Shown here: piece by piece, positions 44,858 through 52,897 of the stretch
Position numbering within the stretch: position 1 is the stretch's first letter
Layout of the letters: each line of letters starts with the position of its first letter
From: SB25 sp050180705
Lineage (GTDB): Bacteria > Bacteroidota > Bacteroidia > Bacteroidales > Tenuifilaceae
NCBI GenBank assembly: GCA_050180705.1
Contig: JBFXDX010000006.1
Span: 171,517 to 235,516 of the forward strand
Direction of reading: 5' to 3'
DNA length: 64,000 nt
The notes under the pieces: generated by a model
Database searches by the model: none
Seen by the model: only the letters and a program-made list of their open reading frames with translations
Told to the model about the DNA's origin: nothing
Made by a program: the position numbers and the translations under genes

Positions 44858-45937
44858 TTATCTGTACCCTACAGATGCATATCCAACCCAATGGTGAATG
44901 TTGGCTATTGCAGTTTTTCCCATTCCAATATCTTCAACTGGAATAGAATTGTGATCTATACTTGTGGAATATCCAGTAAAATCTCCCTTAAGAGATTCGC
45001 CTTTTTGAGAGTCATTTAAATACAAAGCGCTAGATAATCCTAATGGGACGCTATACCGTCCGCACCAAGTCCACTTATACTCTTTGAAGTCATTCTGGTT
45101 GACAGTATACTCAAAAAACCTTTGAATTTTTTGCTCGGTTAAATCTGTGGTAAGGCAATTGCTTATTATTTCGTGTTCGAATGTTACTGCCTTTTGGTAG
45201 CCCGAAGAATCTGCTCCGAATGGAGCATAGTTTTTGCCACCCCATTCCTCGTCGCCATAATGAACAGCATCAGTAGTGACGAGTAGGGCAAAATCCTTTC
45301 CCCAGTTAATATTTTCCTCTTTGGCAATGCTGTTTAGTGCGTTGGCTAATTCTTTAGATATTTCAGTTATTCTATCGAACGACATATAAGGGACTAGTAT
45401 TGAAATTATTTCGACTTCAGGATTGAAGTGTTGGAGCATTGGTAGCATTGACTCAACTGAGTGCTCAACAATTTGCATACTGTCGTGTACCTCAACCATA
45501 TCCTTCGGCATTTTCGATAGTATCTTTTCCCTCATATCAGATACCCTGATATTGCTATAAGGTCCTTGCCAGTGAGTAAAACTGTCGAAAATTAGTTTGT
45601 TCTCCAGGCTGAATTTTCTCGCTTTATGAGCTACCCCAAAGATAATCACCGTTTTTGCTTTGATGTTGCGTAAAACGGCAGGGTAGTGCCACCCAACATA
45701 AGTGTAATCGTCGTGAGGGCAGATGGCTACTCTATAAGATACGTTGTTTGGTTTTTTAGTTAGAGTATCAGCAAAGAGTTTATCAATTCTATTTAGTACA
45801 GAATCAACTTGGTACTCCTTGCTGGCGAATCCAATGGTGTCGACCATTTGTCGAATTTTTGATAATGGCTTATTTTGAGGATTGCATCCAGATAGTATTA
45901 GAATCGCTATAAGAGGAAAGAAGATTTTTACTTTCAT
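44858..45937 (-). CDS. Memo-family protein (AmmeMemoRadiSam system protein B-like) as lipoprotein
   Basis: Protein of 359 residues with a Memo/class III dioxygenase-like fold. Family motifs are CPHDDYTYVGW, EHSVESMLPML and LLVTTDAVHYGDEEWGG, supplying the histidines of the putative metal site. Unlike ordinary Memo proteins it starts with a lipoprotein signal peptide, lipobox Cys18 (ILILSGC), and so should be anchored in the envelope. The usual partners AMMECR1 and a radical-SAM protein are not nearby. Activity unknown. Confidence 0.88.
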   Translation of the reverse strand: MKVKIFFPLIAILILSGCNPQNKPLSKIRQMVDTIGFASKEYQVDSVLNRIDKLFADTLTKKPNNVSYRVAICPHDDYTYVGWHYPAVLRNIKAKTVIIFGVAHKARKFSLENKLIFDSFTHWQGPYSNIRVSDMREKILSKMPKDMVEVHDSMQIVEHSVESMLPMLQHFNPEVEIISILVPYMSFDRITEISKELANALNSIAKEENINWGKDFALLVTTDAVHYGDEEWGGKNYAPFGADSSGYQKAVTFEHEIISNCLTTDLTEQKIQRFFEYTVNQNDFKEYKWTWCGRYSVPLGLSSALYLNDSQKGESLKGDFTGYSTSIDHNSIPVEDIGMGKTAIANIHHWVGYASVGYR

Positions 45938-46191
45938 AGGTCCAAAGAGTTTGGTTTCAATGCAAATAACATTGATTCTAAGTATTTAAGCAAATTTATC
46001 TTTTCTGTTAAGGTTAAAATTGTTGATTTTAGTTCAATTATATCCGAATGTTCGGACGAGTTGCGTAAATCTTGCTCAAAATTGGTTATGCTTAACAGCA
46101 TCATTACTTTAATTATTGCCGTAAATTGCATTCTCATTTACATCATTTTATAACTTTGCAATCCGAAATCCAAAATCCAAATAGTCTGATT

Positions 46192-48075
46192 ATGGCAGAA
46201 AAAAGCAACGAAAAGCTTTTTACCGAATTCCCCCAAGTTTCAACACAGGAATGGGAAGCGGTAATACGCGAGGATTTGAAAGGAGCCGATTACGATAAGA
46301 AATTGATTTGGAAAACTATCGAGGGCATCAATGTAAAGCCCTACTATCGTTCCGAGGACCTTGCTAATATCGAAACAACCTATGTGAAACCAGGACAATT
46401 TCCATACGTTCGTGGTAATCACGAGAAGGGCAATCCTTGGTTAATTCGTCAGGACATTGAGGTTTGCTTAGACAAGCCTACCGATGCCAACCGAAAAGCC
46501 AATGATATGCTTGCAAAGGGTGTTGAATCTTTAGGATTCAATCTTTGCAATGAGTGTGAACCCACTCTCGATTCCATAAGCCGTTTGCTTAAGGATATCG
46601 ACTTAAATCAGGTTGAAATCAATTTTACTGGAGGTTTTGCTACAGCAAAGGCATTGCCTTTCATCGTAAAATTCTTGGAGCAAAGTCGTTTCGATGCTCA
46701 AAAAATTAGATTCTCTATCGATTACAGTCCTTTAACATCTCTATCGTTAAACGGAAAGTTCTGCTGCGATAACGACGCTTCTTTCGAAGGGTTGGTTTCG
46801 GTGGTACTTGCTGTTAAGAATTTCCCTAATTTCAGGGTTATTGGTGTTAACGGACATATTTTCCACAATAGCGGTTCGTCTATTGTTCAGGAGTTAGGAT
46901 ATGCGCTTGCAATGGCAAGTAATTATCTAACAGTTTTAACAGATAAAGGTTTTACTGTTGATGAGGTTGCAACCAGAATGAACTTCAACTTTGCAATTAG
47001 CTCCAACTATTTTATGGAGATTGCAAAGTTCCGCTCTGCACGTTTGCTTTGGGCAAAAATGGTTGAGGCTTACAATCCAGCATCGGCTAAATCTTCTCAA
47101 ATGAGAATTCACGCTGAGACTAGCCGTTGGAACAAGACCGTTTACGATGCTTACGTTAATATGCTTCGTACAACTACAGAGGGTATGTCGGCAGTACTTG
47201 CAGGTGTTGACTCCTTGACAGTTCTTCCATTCGATGCTCCATATGCTGAGGCATCAATCTTTTCCGAGAGAATTGCTCGTAACCAGCAAATTTTACTTCG
47301 CGAAGAGTCGTATTTAGGTAATGTTGCTGATCCTGCAGCAGGAAGTTACTATATCGAGAATTTGACCATTTCAATTGCAGAGAATGCTTGGAGTCAATTC
47401 TTGAAGGTTGTGGAGATGGGTGGTTATAAGGAATCGTTCATCAAAGGATATATTCAAGAGCAAATTGCAGAAGTGTCGCGTAAACGTGATGTTAATATTG
47501 CCACTCGTCGTGAAACAGTTCTTGGAACCAACCAGTATCCTAATTTTAATGAAATAGTTGATACGAAGGTTGTAAAAACAGGCTCAGTTACACGTAAAGT
47601 TGTTGAAAAATCAGCTGATTCAATTGCATTACCATTAACTCCATATCGTGGAGCACAGGCTTTTGAGGAGTTACGTTATAGAACAGATGTTAGTGGACGT
47701 CGTCCAAAGGTGTTTATGCTAACTCTTGGTAGTTTGGCGATGCGCAGAGCAAGAGCTCAGTTTAGCTGCAACTTCTTTGCAGTGGCAGGCTTTGAAGTGA
47801 TTGATAATATCGGCTTCAAAACTGTTGATGAAGGTGTTAAGGCTGCTTTTGATGCAAAATCCGATATCGTGGTTATTTGTAGTTCCGATGAGGAGTATGA
47901 AACACTTGCCGTTGATGCATTTGAGAAACTAAACGGGAAGGCAATTTATGTAGTGGCTGGAGACCCGGCTTGCAAGCCTGAACTAGAGGCTAAAGGAATC
48001 AAAAACTACATTAATGTGAAGAGCAATTTGCTTGAGACACTTAAGCAGTACCAATCGTTGCTAAATATATTGTAA
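46192..48075 (+). CDS. mutA: Methylmalonyl-CoA mutase, small (beta) subunit
   Basis: Non-catalytic subunit of 627 residues of the B12-dependent mutase that interconverts succinyl-CoA and methylmalonyl-CoA, for propionate metabolism. TIM-barrel part about 30-480 with the family segments YVRGNHEKGNPW, AISSNYFMEIAKFRSARLLW and NVADPAAGSYYIE. The C-terminal flavodoxin-like domain (about 500-625) lacks the cobalamin-binding DxHxxG motif, as expected for the small subunit. The ATG at 46192 (MAEKSNEKLF) is preferred to one 66 bp upstream. It forms an operon with mutB 81 bp downstream. Confidence 0.95.
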   Translation: MAEKSNEKLFTEFPQVSTQEWEAVIREDLKGADYDKKLIWKTIEGINVKPYYRSEDLANIETTYVKPGQFPYVRGNHEKGNPWLIRQDIEVCLDKPTDANRKANDMLAKGVESLGFNLCNECEPTLDSISRLLKDIDLNQVEINFTGGFATAKALPFIVKFLEQSRFDAQKIRFSIDYSPLTSLSLNGKFCCDNDASFEGLVSVVLAVKNFPNFRVIGVNGHIFHNSGSSIVQELGYALAMASNYLTVLTDKGFTVDEVATRMNFNFAISSNYFMEIAKFRSARLLWAKMVEAYNPASAKSSQMRIHAETSRWNKTVYDAYVNMLRTTTEGMSAVLAGVDSLTVLPFDAPYAEASIFSERIARNQQILLREESYLGNVADPAAGSYYIENLTISIAENAWSQFLKVVEMGGYKESFIKGYIQEQIAEVSRKRDVNIATRRETVLGTNQYPNFNEIVDTKVVKTGSVTRKVVEKSADSIALPLTPYRGAQAFEELRYRTDVSGRRPKVFMLTLGSLAMRRARAQFSCNFFAVAGFEVIDNIGFKTVDEGVKAAFDAKSDIVVICSSDEEYETLAVDAFEKLNGKAIYVVAGDPACKPELEAKGIKNYINVKSNLLETLKQYQSLLNIL

Positions 48076-48156
48076 CAAGACCTCAGATATCAGACACAAG
48101 ACATCAAGAACGATTTAATGAAGTCTGAAACATCTAGGGTCTAAAAATATTTAACT

Positions 48157-50292
48157 ATGAAACCAGATTATACGAAAATCAATATAAAGGAGATTAAAAC
48201 CGATAAGAGCGGTTCTAATCTTGAGGCAGACTGGTTAACACCTGAGCGTATTCCAGTTAAGCCTGCATATACTGCCAACGATTTGGAGAATATGGAGCAC
48301 CTAAACTATGCAGCCGGTGTACCACCTTTCCTTCGCGGTCCGTATAGCACAATGTACGTGATGAAACCTTGGACTGTTCGTCAGTATGCAGGTTTCTCAA
48401 CTGCCGAGGAATCAAATGCTTTCTATCGTCGTAACTTGGCTGCAGGCCAAATGGGACTTTCAGTTGCATTCGACTTGGCTACTCACCGTGGATACGACTC
48501 AGACCACGAGCGTGTTGTGGGTGATGTTGGCAAGGCAGGTGTGGCTATCGATTCTGTTGAGGATATGAAAATTCTTTTCGATGGTATTCCATTGAACAAG
48601 ATGTCCGTATCTATGACAATGAACGGTGCCGTATTACCTGTGCTAGCATTCTATATTGTTGCTGCTTTGGAACAAGGTGCTACCCTTGAGCAATTAAGCG
48701 GTACAATTCAGAACGATATTTTGAAAGAGTTTATGGTGCGTAATACATACATCTACCCACCAGAATTCTCAATGAAAATTATTGCTGATATTTTCGAGTA
48801 CACATCGAAGAATATGCCTAAGTTCAACAGCATTTCCATCTCTGGGTACCATATGCAGGAGGCTGGAGCAACTGCTGATATTGAACTAGCATACACCTTG
48901 GCCGATGGTTTGGAGTACCTTCGTACTGGAACTAAGGCTGGTATCAATATCGATGCTTTTGCACCTCGTTTATCGTTCTTCTGGGCAATCGGAATGAACC
49001 ATTTTATGGAGATTGCAAAGATGCGTGCTGCTCGTTTACTTTGGGCTAAAATTGTGAAACAATTCAACCCAAAGAATCCAAAATCATTAGCACTAAGAAC
49101 ACATAGCCAAACATCGGGATGGAGCTTAACTGAGCAGGATCCTTTCAATAACGTAGCACGTACCTGTATTGAGGCTATGGCTGCTGCACTTGGTCATACA
49201 CAAAGTTTGCACACCAACGCTTTGGACGAGGCAATTGCACTTCCAACCGACTTCTCTGCTCGTATTGCTCGTAATACACAGCTTTACATTCAGGAAGAAA
49301 CCAATGTTTGTAAGGCAGTTGACCCTTGGGCTGGTTCATACTACGTTGAGCATTTAACTCACGAGATTGCTCATAAAGCTTGGAAACTTATTCAGGAGGT
49401 TGAAGAACTGGGTGGAATGTCGAAAGCAATTGAGACAGGTGTTCCAAAAATGCGTATTGAGGAGGCTGCTGCTCGTAAGCAGGCTCGTATCGATTCTGGT
49501 AAGGATACAATTGTTGGTATTAATAAGTATCGTTTGGAGAAGGAAGACCCAATTGAAATTCTTGATGTTGATAATACTGCCGTACGTGAGGCTCAAATTC
49601 GTAGATTACAAAAAATACGTGCAGAACGTAACGAGGCAGAAGTTAAAGCAGCCCTTGAGGCAATTACCCGTTGTGTTGAAACCAAGCAAGGTAATTTGCT
49701 TGAACTATCGGTTGATGCTGCTAAAAAACGTGCAACTTTAGGTGAAATCTCATTCGCTTGCGAGAAAGTGGTAGGTCGCTATAAAGCAATTATTCGTTCA
49801 ATTTCTGGCGTTTATTCTTCTGAATCTATGGATGATGCTAATTATAAATCGGCAAAGGAACTTTGTGAGAAGTTTGCAAAGCAAGAAGGTCGTCAACCAC
49901 GTATTATGATTGCCAAAATGGGTCAGGATGGTCACGACCGTGGCGCTAAGGTGGTTGCAACAGGATATGCAGATATTGGATTCGATGTTGATATGGGACC
50001 ATTGTTCCAAACTCCAGCCGAAGCTGCAAAACAGGCAGTTGAGAACGATGTTCACGTTCTAGGGGTATCGAGTCTTGCTGCTGGTCATAAAACTTTAGTT
50101 CCTCAAGTAATGGAAGAACTTAAGAAGTTAGGCCGCGAGGATATTATGGTAATTGTTGGTGGGGTTATTCCTGCGCAGGATTATCAGTACCTATATGATC
50201 ATGGAGTCGTAGGAATATTTGGCCCTGGAACTTCAGTTTCATTGGCTGCTATGAAGATTCTTGAAATTTTACTTGAGAAGTTTTCAGAGTAA
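48157..50292 (+). CDS. mutB: Methylmalonyl-CoA mutase, large (alpha) subunit
   Basis: Catalytic subunit of 711 residues. The barrel has the substrate-channel start RGPYSTMYVMKPWTVRQYAG (split over 56-75), VSMTMNGAVLP, and the SGYHMQEAGA segment. The C-terminal cobalamin-binding domain (about 575-710) has KMGQDGHDRGAKV, with the DxHxxG histidine that ligates cobalt, and VGGVIPAQD. It needs adenosylcobalamin. In Bacteroidota this enzyme works in the succinate-to-propionate route. A terminator-like hairpin follows at 50311. No epimerase, decarboxylase or ArgK/MeaB chaperone gene lies next to it. Confidence 0.97.
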   Translation: MKPDYTKINIKEIKTDKSGSNLEADWLTPERIPVKPAYTANDLENMEHLNYAAGVPPFLRGPYSTMYVMKPWTVRQYAGFSTAEESNAFYRRNLAAGQMGLSVAFDLATHRGYDSDHERVVGDVGKAGVAIDSVEDMKILFDGIPLNKMSVSMTMNGAVLPVLAFYIVAALEQGATLEQLSGTIQNDILKEFMVRNTYIYPPEFSMKIIADIFEYTSKNMPKFNSISISGYHMQEAGATADIELAYTLADGLEYLRTGTKAGINIDAFAPRLSFFWAIGMNHFMEIAKMRAARLLWAKIVKQFNPKNPKSLALRTHSQTSGWSLTEQDPFNNVARTCIEAMAAALGHTQSLHTNALDEAIALPTDFSARIARNTQLYIQEETNVCKAVDPWAGSYYVEHLTHEIAHKAWKLIQEVEELGGMSKAIETGVPKMRIEEAAARKQARIDSGKDTIVGINKYRLEKEDPIEILDVDNTAVREAQIRRLQKIRAERNEAEVKAALEAITRCVETKQGNLLELSVDAAKKRATLGEISFACEKVVGRYKAIIRSISGVYSSESMDDANYKSAKELCEKFAKQEGRQPRIMIAKMGQDGHDRGAKVVATGYADIGFDVDMGPLFQTPAEAAKQAVENDVHVLGVSSLAAGHKTLVPQVMEELKKLGREDIMVIVGGVIPAQDYQYLYDHGVVGIFGPGTSVSLAAMKILEILLEKFSE

Positions 50293-50310
50293 TAAAACTT
50301 ATTTTTTTAG

Positions 50311-50343
50311 AAATGCCTACTTCTATGGAGTGGGCATTTTTTA
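50311..50343 (+). terminator. Intrinsic terminator of mutAB
   Basis: Stem aaatgcc/ggcattt (50311-50317 with 50333-50339) continued by six inner pairs including G-T pairs, followed by a T run; 19 bp after the mutB stop. Confidence 0.87.
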
Positions 50344-50421
50344 TTTGAATGAAAATTCTAACAGTATTTACAACCCTTCTGGAATAAATTCAAAAATAAA
50401 TAACAAGTTGTTAAATGTCTT

Positions 50422-51174
50422 CTATTTTGATGGACTAATTGATTTGAAATTGAAACTTGAGTAAAATAACGGGACGTATATTTGATAAGAATTATCATCA
50501 ATATAGTATTGCCGGGGTGATGAACTAATATCTACAACTATAAATAATTTAGATTCAACAATGCTATTGTTATATATGGTTGGTAAAAAATCACCGTTAA
50601 TCTCTTTCTCTAGAAATTTTTTTAATGCTTTATCAAAAGTTTTATCAAAAGGTTTTTCAATGTTAACACCACTAATTTTACCACAAGTGTCAATATTAAT
50701 TGAGGCAATTGCATAACCGCTAAGATTGTTTTCCATTACTGACGCGGGAATCCTAAAATTAAAAGCAATTATGTCTTTTAATTCGTTTTCGTATCCTAAG
50801 TAGATTGCAGGAATATCAACTTTTGTGAGAAAATATTGATTACCTAAGTTTACAGTAAATGAGTCATGAGTAAAAAAAGCACATTGATTTCTATGAAGTT
50901 CTTTTCTGTTATAATCAAATTTGAAGTATCCTGTTTTACATTTGTATGACCATAAACCAGTTTTTTTATTGTTAGAATAGTTTCCCTTTATTAATGTATC
51001 TCCTTTATCATTTATCTTTAAAAATTCACCACAAAGTTCTTTAGTTTTCTTATTGATAAAGTAATAGTCTGTATCTTTGAAGTTCATTTTTTTCATTGCT
51101 TTAAGTTCTTGTGAGTACACTTCTAGATTACTTGCAAAAACAGAAAAAAAAATTAAAATCCAGATTTTTTTCAT
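50422..51174 (-). CDS. Secreted hypothetical protein with TonB-C-like domain
   Basis: Protein of 250 residues with a signal peptide (1-21, LEVYSQEL). The first part resembles MORN/antitoxin-like repeats (GEFLKINDKGDTLIKGNYSN, then KTGLWSYKCKTG). The C-terminal part, SGYAIASINIDTCGKISGV, resembles the TonB C-terminal fold without a transmembrane anchor. A role in the envelope is likely, but function is unknown. Base use is more A/T-rich than in neighbouring genes, with many Lys/Asn/Ile codons, a possible sign of recent acquisition. Confidence 0.7.
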   Translation of the reverse strand: MKKIWILIFFSVFASNLEVYSQELKAMKKMNFKDTDYYFINKKTKELCGEFLKINDKGDTLIKGNYSNNKKTGLWSYKCKTGYFKFDYNRKELHRNQCAFFTHDSFTVNLGNQYFLTKVDIPAIYLGYENELKDIIAFNFRIPASVMENNLSGYAIASINIDTCGKISGVNIEKPFDKTFDKALKKFLEKEINGDFLPTIYNNSIVESKLFIVVDISSSPRQYYIDDNSYQIYVPLFYSSFNFKSISPSK

Positions 51175-51244
51175 GGTTGTTTTGATAGTTGTTAATTAAG
51201 ATGAATAATTGGCAAAATATTTGTGTATTTTTAATAAAATTTTA

Positions 51245-52009
51245 ATGATGACATCAAAGTTAAAAATATTATTGCAAGTTGTGCTGATCATATTTTCAAT
51301 TCAGCAAAAATCAATTGCCCAAATTGAAAAAGGGAGACAAACACTTGAAGATGTAATTGCAGAGCAAGAACAAAATGTTTACACGCTTCGCTTCTTTAAT
51401 GCTTTAACTGGCGATCCGGTGCAAGGTGGACAAGTAATGATAGAGAATGTTGGAACATTCGAAACCGATTCGGCTGGTCGAGTAATGTTTCCTAAACAGC
51501 CCGATGGTTTATATAAAACAATATTTAAACTGAACGGCTATATAACAGCAGTTTATAATGTAGATGTAGTTGCCGAAACTATTTTCAAGAACCGTTTGGT
51601 TGTTTCTCCTGTAATGGATATTAGCCAATTTCGTGTTGTACTCGATTGGGATCAGCAGCCGCTAGATCTTGATGCGCACTTTGTGAAAGCGAATTCCTAT
51701 CATATTAGTTATCGCAATACTCGCGTTTTAGCCGACGGAACAGGAATGCTTGACCGTGATGATATGGATGGCTTTGGGCCAGAAACAATCACCGTTGAGA
51801 GAATTGATGCCGAAGGAGAGTACGGTTTCTTTGTACACAACTATTCTGCTTATGAAAAACCCGGGTCGCCAAATCTTTCGGTATCAAAAGCTACTGTTAG
51901 GGTTTATAGTGGGAATCGTTTACTGAAAACCTTCCAAATTCCAGATAACTTTACCGAGAAAACTTGGAATGTTTTTAAGGTGGTTAATGGACAGGTTGAG
52001 GAGTTGTAA
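51245..52009 (+). CDS. Secreted protein with carboxypeptidase-regulatory-like and YfaP/DUF2135-like domains
   Basis: Protein of 254 residues. Signal peptide about 1-26 (QQKSIAQIEK). A Cna-B/carboxypeptidase-regulatory-like domain (about 40-125: FFNALTGDPVQGGQVMIENVG) is followed by a YfaP/DUF2135-like beta-domain (about 130-245: VVLDWDQQPLDLDAHFV, GEYGFFVHNYSAY). The DLDAH motif is typical of the YfaP type. Function unknown; neighbours give no clue. ATG at 51245 is chosen; an upstream TTG at 51209 would spoil the signal peptide. Confidence 0.8.
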   Translation: MMTSKLKILLQVVLIIFSIQQKSIAQIEKGRQTLEDVIAEQEQNVYTLRFFNALTGDPVQGGQVMIENVGTFETDSAGRVMFPKQPDGLYKTIFKLNGYITAVYNVDVVAETIFKNRLVVSPVMDISQFRVVLDWDQQPLDLDAHFVKANSYHISYRNTRVLADGTGMLDRDDMDGFGPETITVERIDAEGEYGFFVHNYSAYEKPGSPNLSVSKATVRVYSGNRLLKTFQIPDNFTEKTWNVFKVVNGQVEEL

Positions 52010-52069
52010 ATAGAACTTGAATTGAATTTAAAAAGCAAGGTATGAAGATTTTTGAATTTCATACCTTGC

Positions 52070-52798
52070 TTATTTACATAAGGCTTTTGTGTGAGTTAAC
52101 AGTTCAATTCCACCGAAATTTCCGTGTCCAGGAATAACAATTTTTGCATCTGGAAACTTATCAAGCATATTCTGAATTGTTGTTGGATAATCCTTTAAGT
52201 CGCCGTCAACAGTGTTACCTAAATTCTTAGCGTCGATGCTTTTTACCATACAGCCTGCAAAAAGAACTTGCTCCGAGGGAATCCATACCACAATATTATC
52301 AGTAGAGTGTGCTGCGCCTAAGTAATAGCAAAGTATTTCTTTGTCACCTATGAAAAGTTGAATAGAATCCTTAAATCCAACCTCAGGGTAGGGTAATCCC
52401 TTTTCTTTTAAAATATCTATTGTTAATTGGTTGGCGTATGTTTTAACTCCGATACTTTTTAGATATTCTAATCCACCCACACAGTCCTTATGCCAGTGGT
52501 TTGGAGCAAAACCAATTACTTTTAGTTTTAATGAATTGGTTATAAAATCAAGCAATTCCTTTGTTTGCTCGTTTGTAAATGGTGTATCAAAAAGGAATGC
52601 TTCATTATTGTTGGTAATGATTAACCCATTCGAAGGAAATCTCCCAAATTTGGGATCGTTGGTGTATGTTATATGGACAAATGTATTATCGGAGATTTTT
52701 ACAAGGGTTATATCTTTGTTGGCTTTAATTTGAGTATAAGTTTGGGCATAGTTTGCAGATGCAATAACTAGGCATAGAAGGAAAATAATAGTTCTCAT
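52070..52798 (-). CDS. Subclass B1 metallo-beta-lactamase
   Basis: Periplasmic zinc hydrolase of 242 residues with signal peptide 1-19 (ASANYAQ). All B1 ligands are present: zinc site 1 by His101, His103 and His164 (NHWHKD, GAAHSTDN); zinc site 2 by Asp105, Cys183 and His225 (FAGCMVKS, VIPGHG). The B1-typical LGNTVDGDLKDYP with Asn195 and substrate-binding Lys186 are there too. The length is typical for B1. By family it should hydrolyse penicillins, cephalosporins and carbapenems, but activity is not shown. There is no transposase, integron or insertion sequence beside it, so it looks like a resident chromosomal gene. Confidence 0.95.
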   Translation of the reverse strand: MRTIIFLLCLVIASANYAQTYTQIKANKDITLVKISDNTFVHITYTNDPKFGRFPSNGLIITNNNEAFLFDTPFTNEQTKELLDFITNSLKLKVIGFAPNHWHKDCVGGLEYLKSIGVKTYANQLTIDILKEKGLPYPEVGFKDSIQLFIGDKEILCYYLGAAHSTDNIVVWIPSEQVLFAGCMVKSIDAKNLGNTVDGDLKDYPTTIQNMLDKFPDAKIVIPGHGNFGGIELLTHTKALCK

Positions 52799-52897
52799 AG
52801 TTAGGTTGGTTTAATCATATTGCAAAAATATAGATTTCTTGTTGCGTTGAAAATGACAAAACGTATTTCTTCGCAATCAACATTCAACGAGCAACCA

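Noticed and set aside
45934..46137. 67-codon minus-strand frame ending at the start of the Memo-like gene
   Set aside because: The 4-bp overlap looks like coupling, but the product has no signal, domain or family resemblance and the region includes the mutA leader; not enough support.
48076..48156. Imperfect short repeats (agacatcaag-like) between mutA and mutB
   Set aside because: Too short and irregular to be called a repeat element; no hairpin or array.
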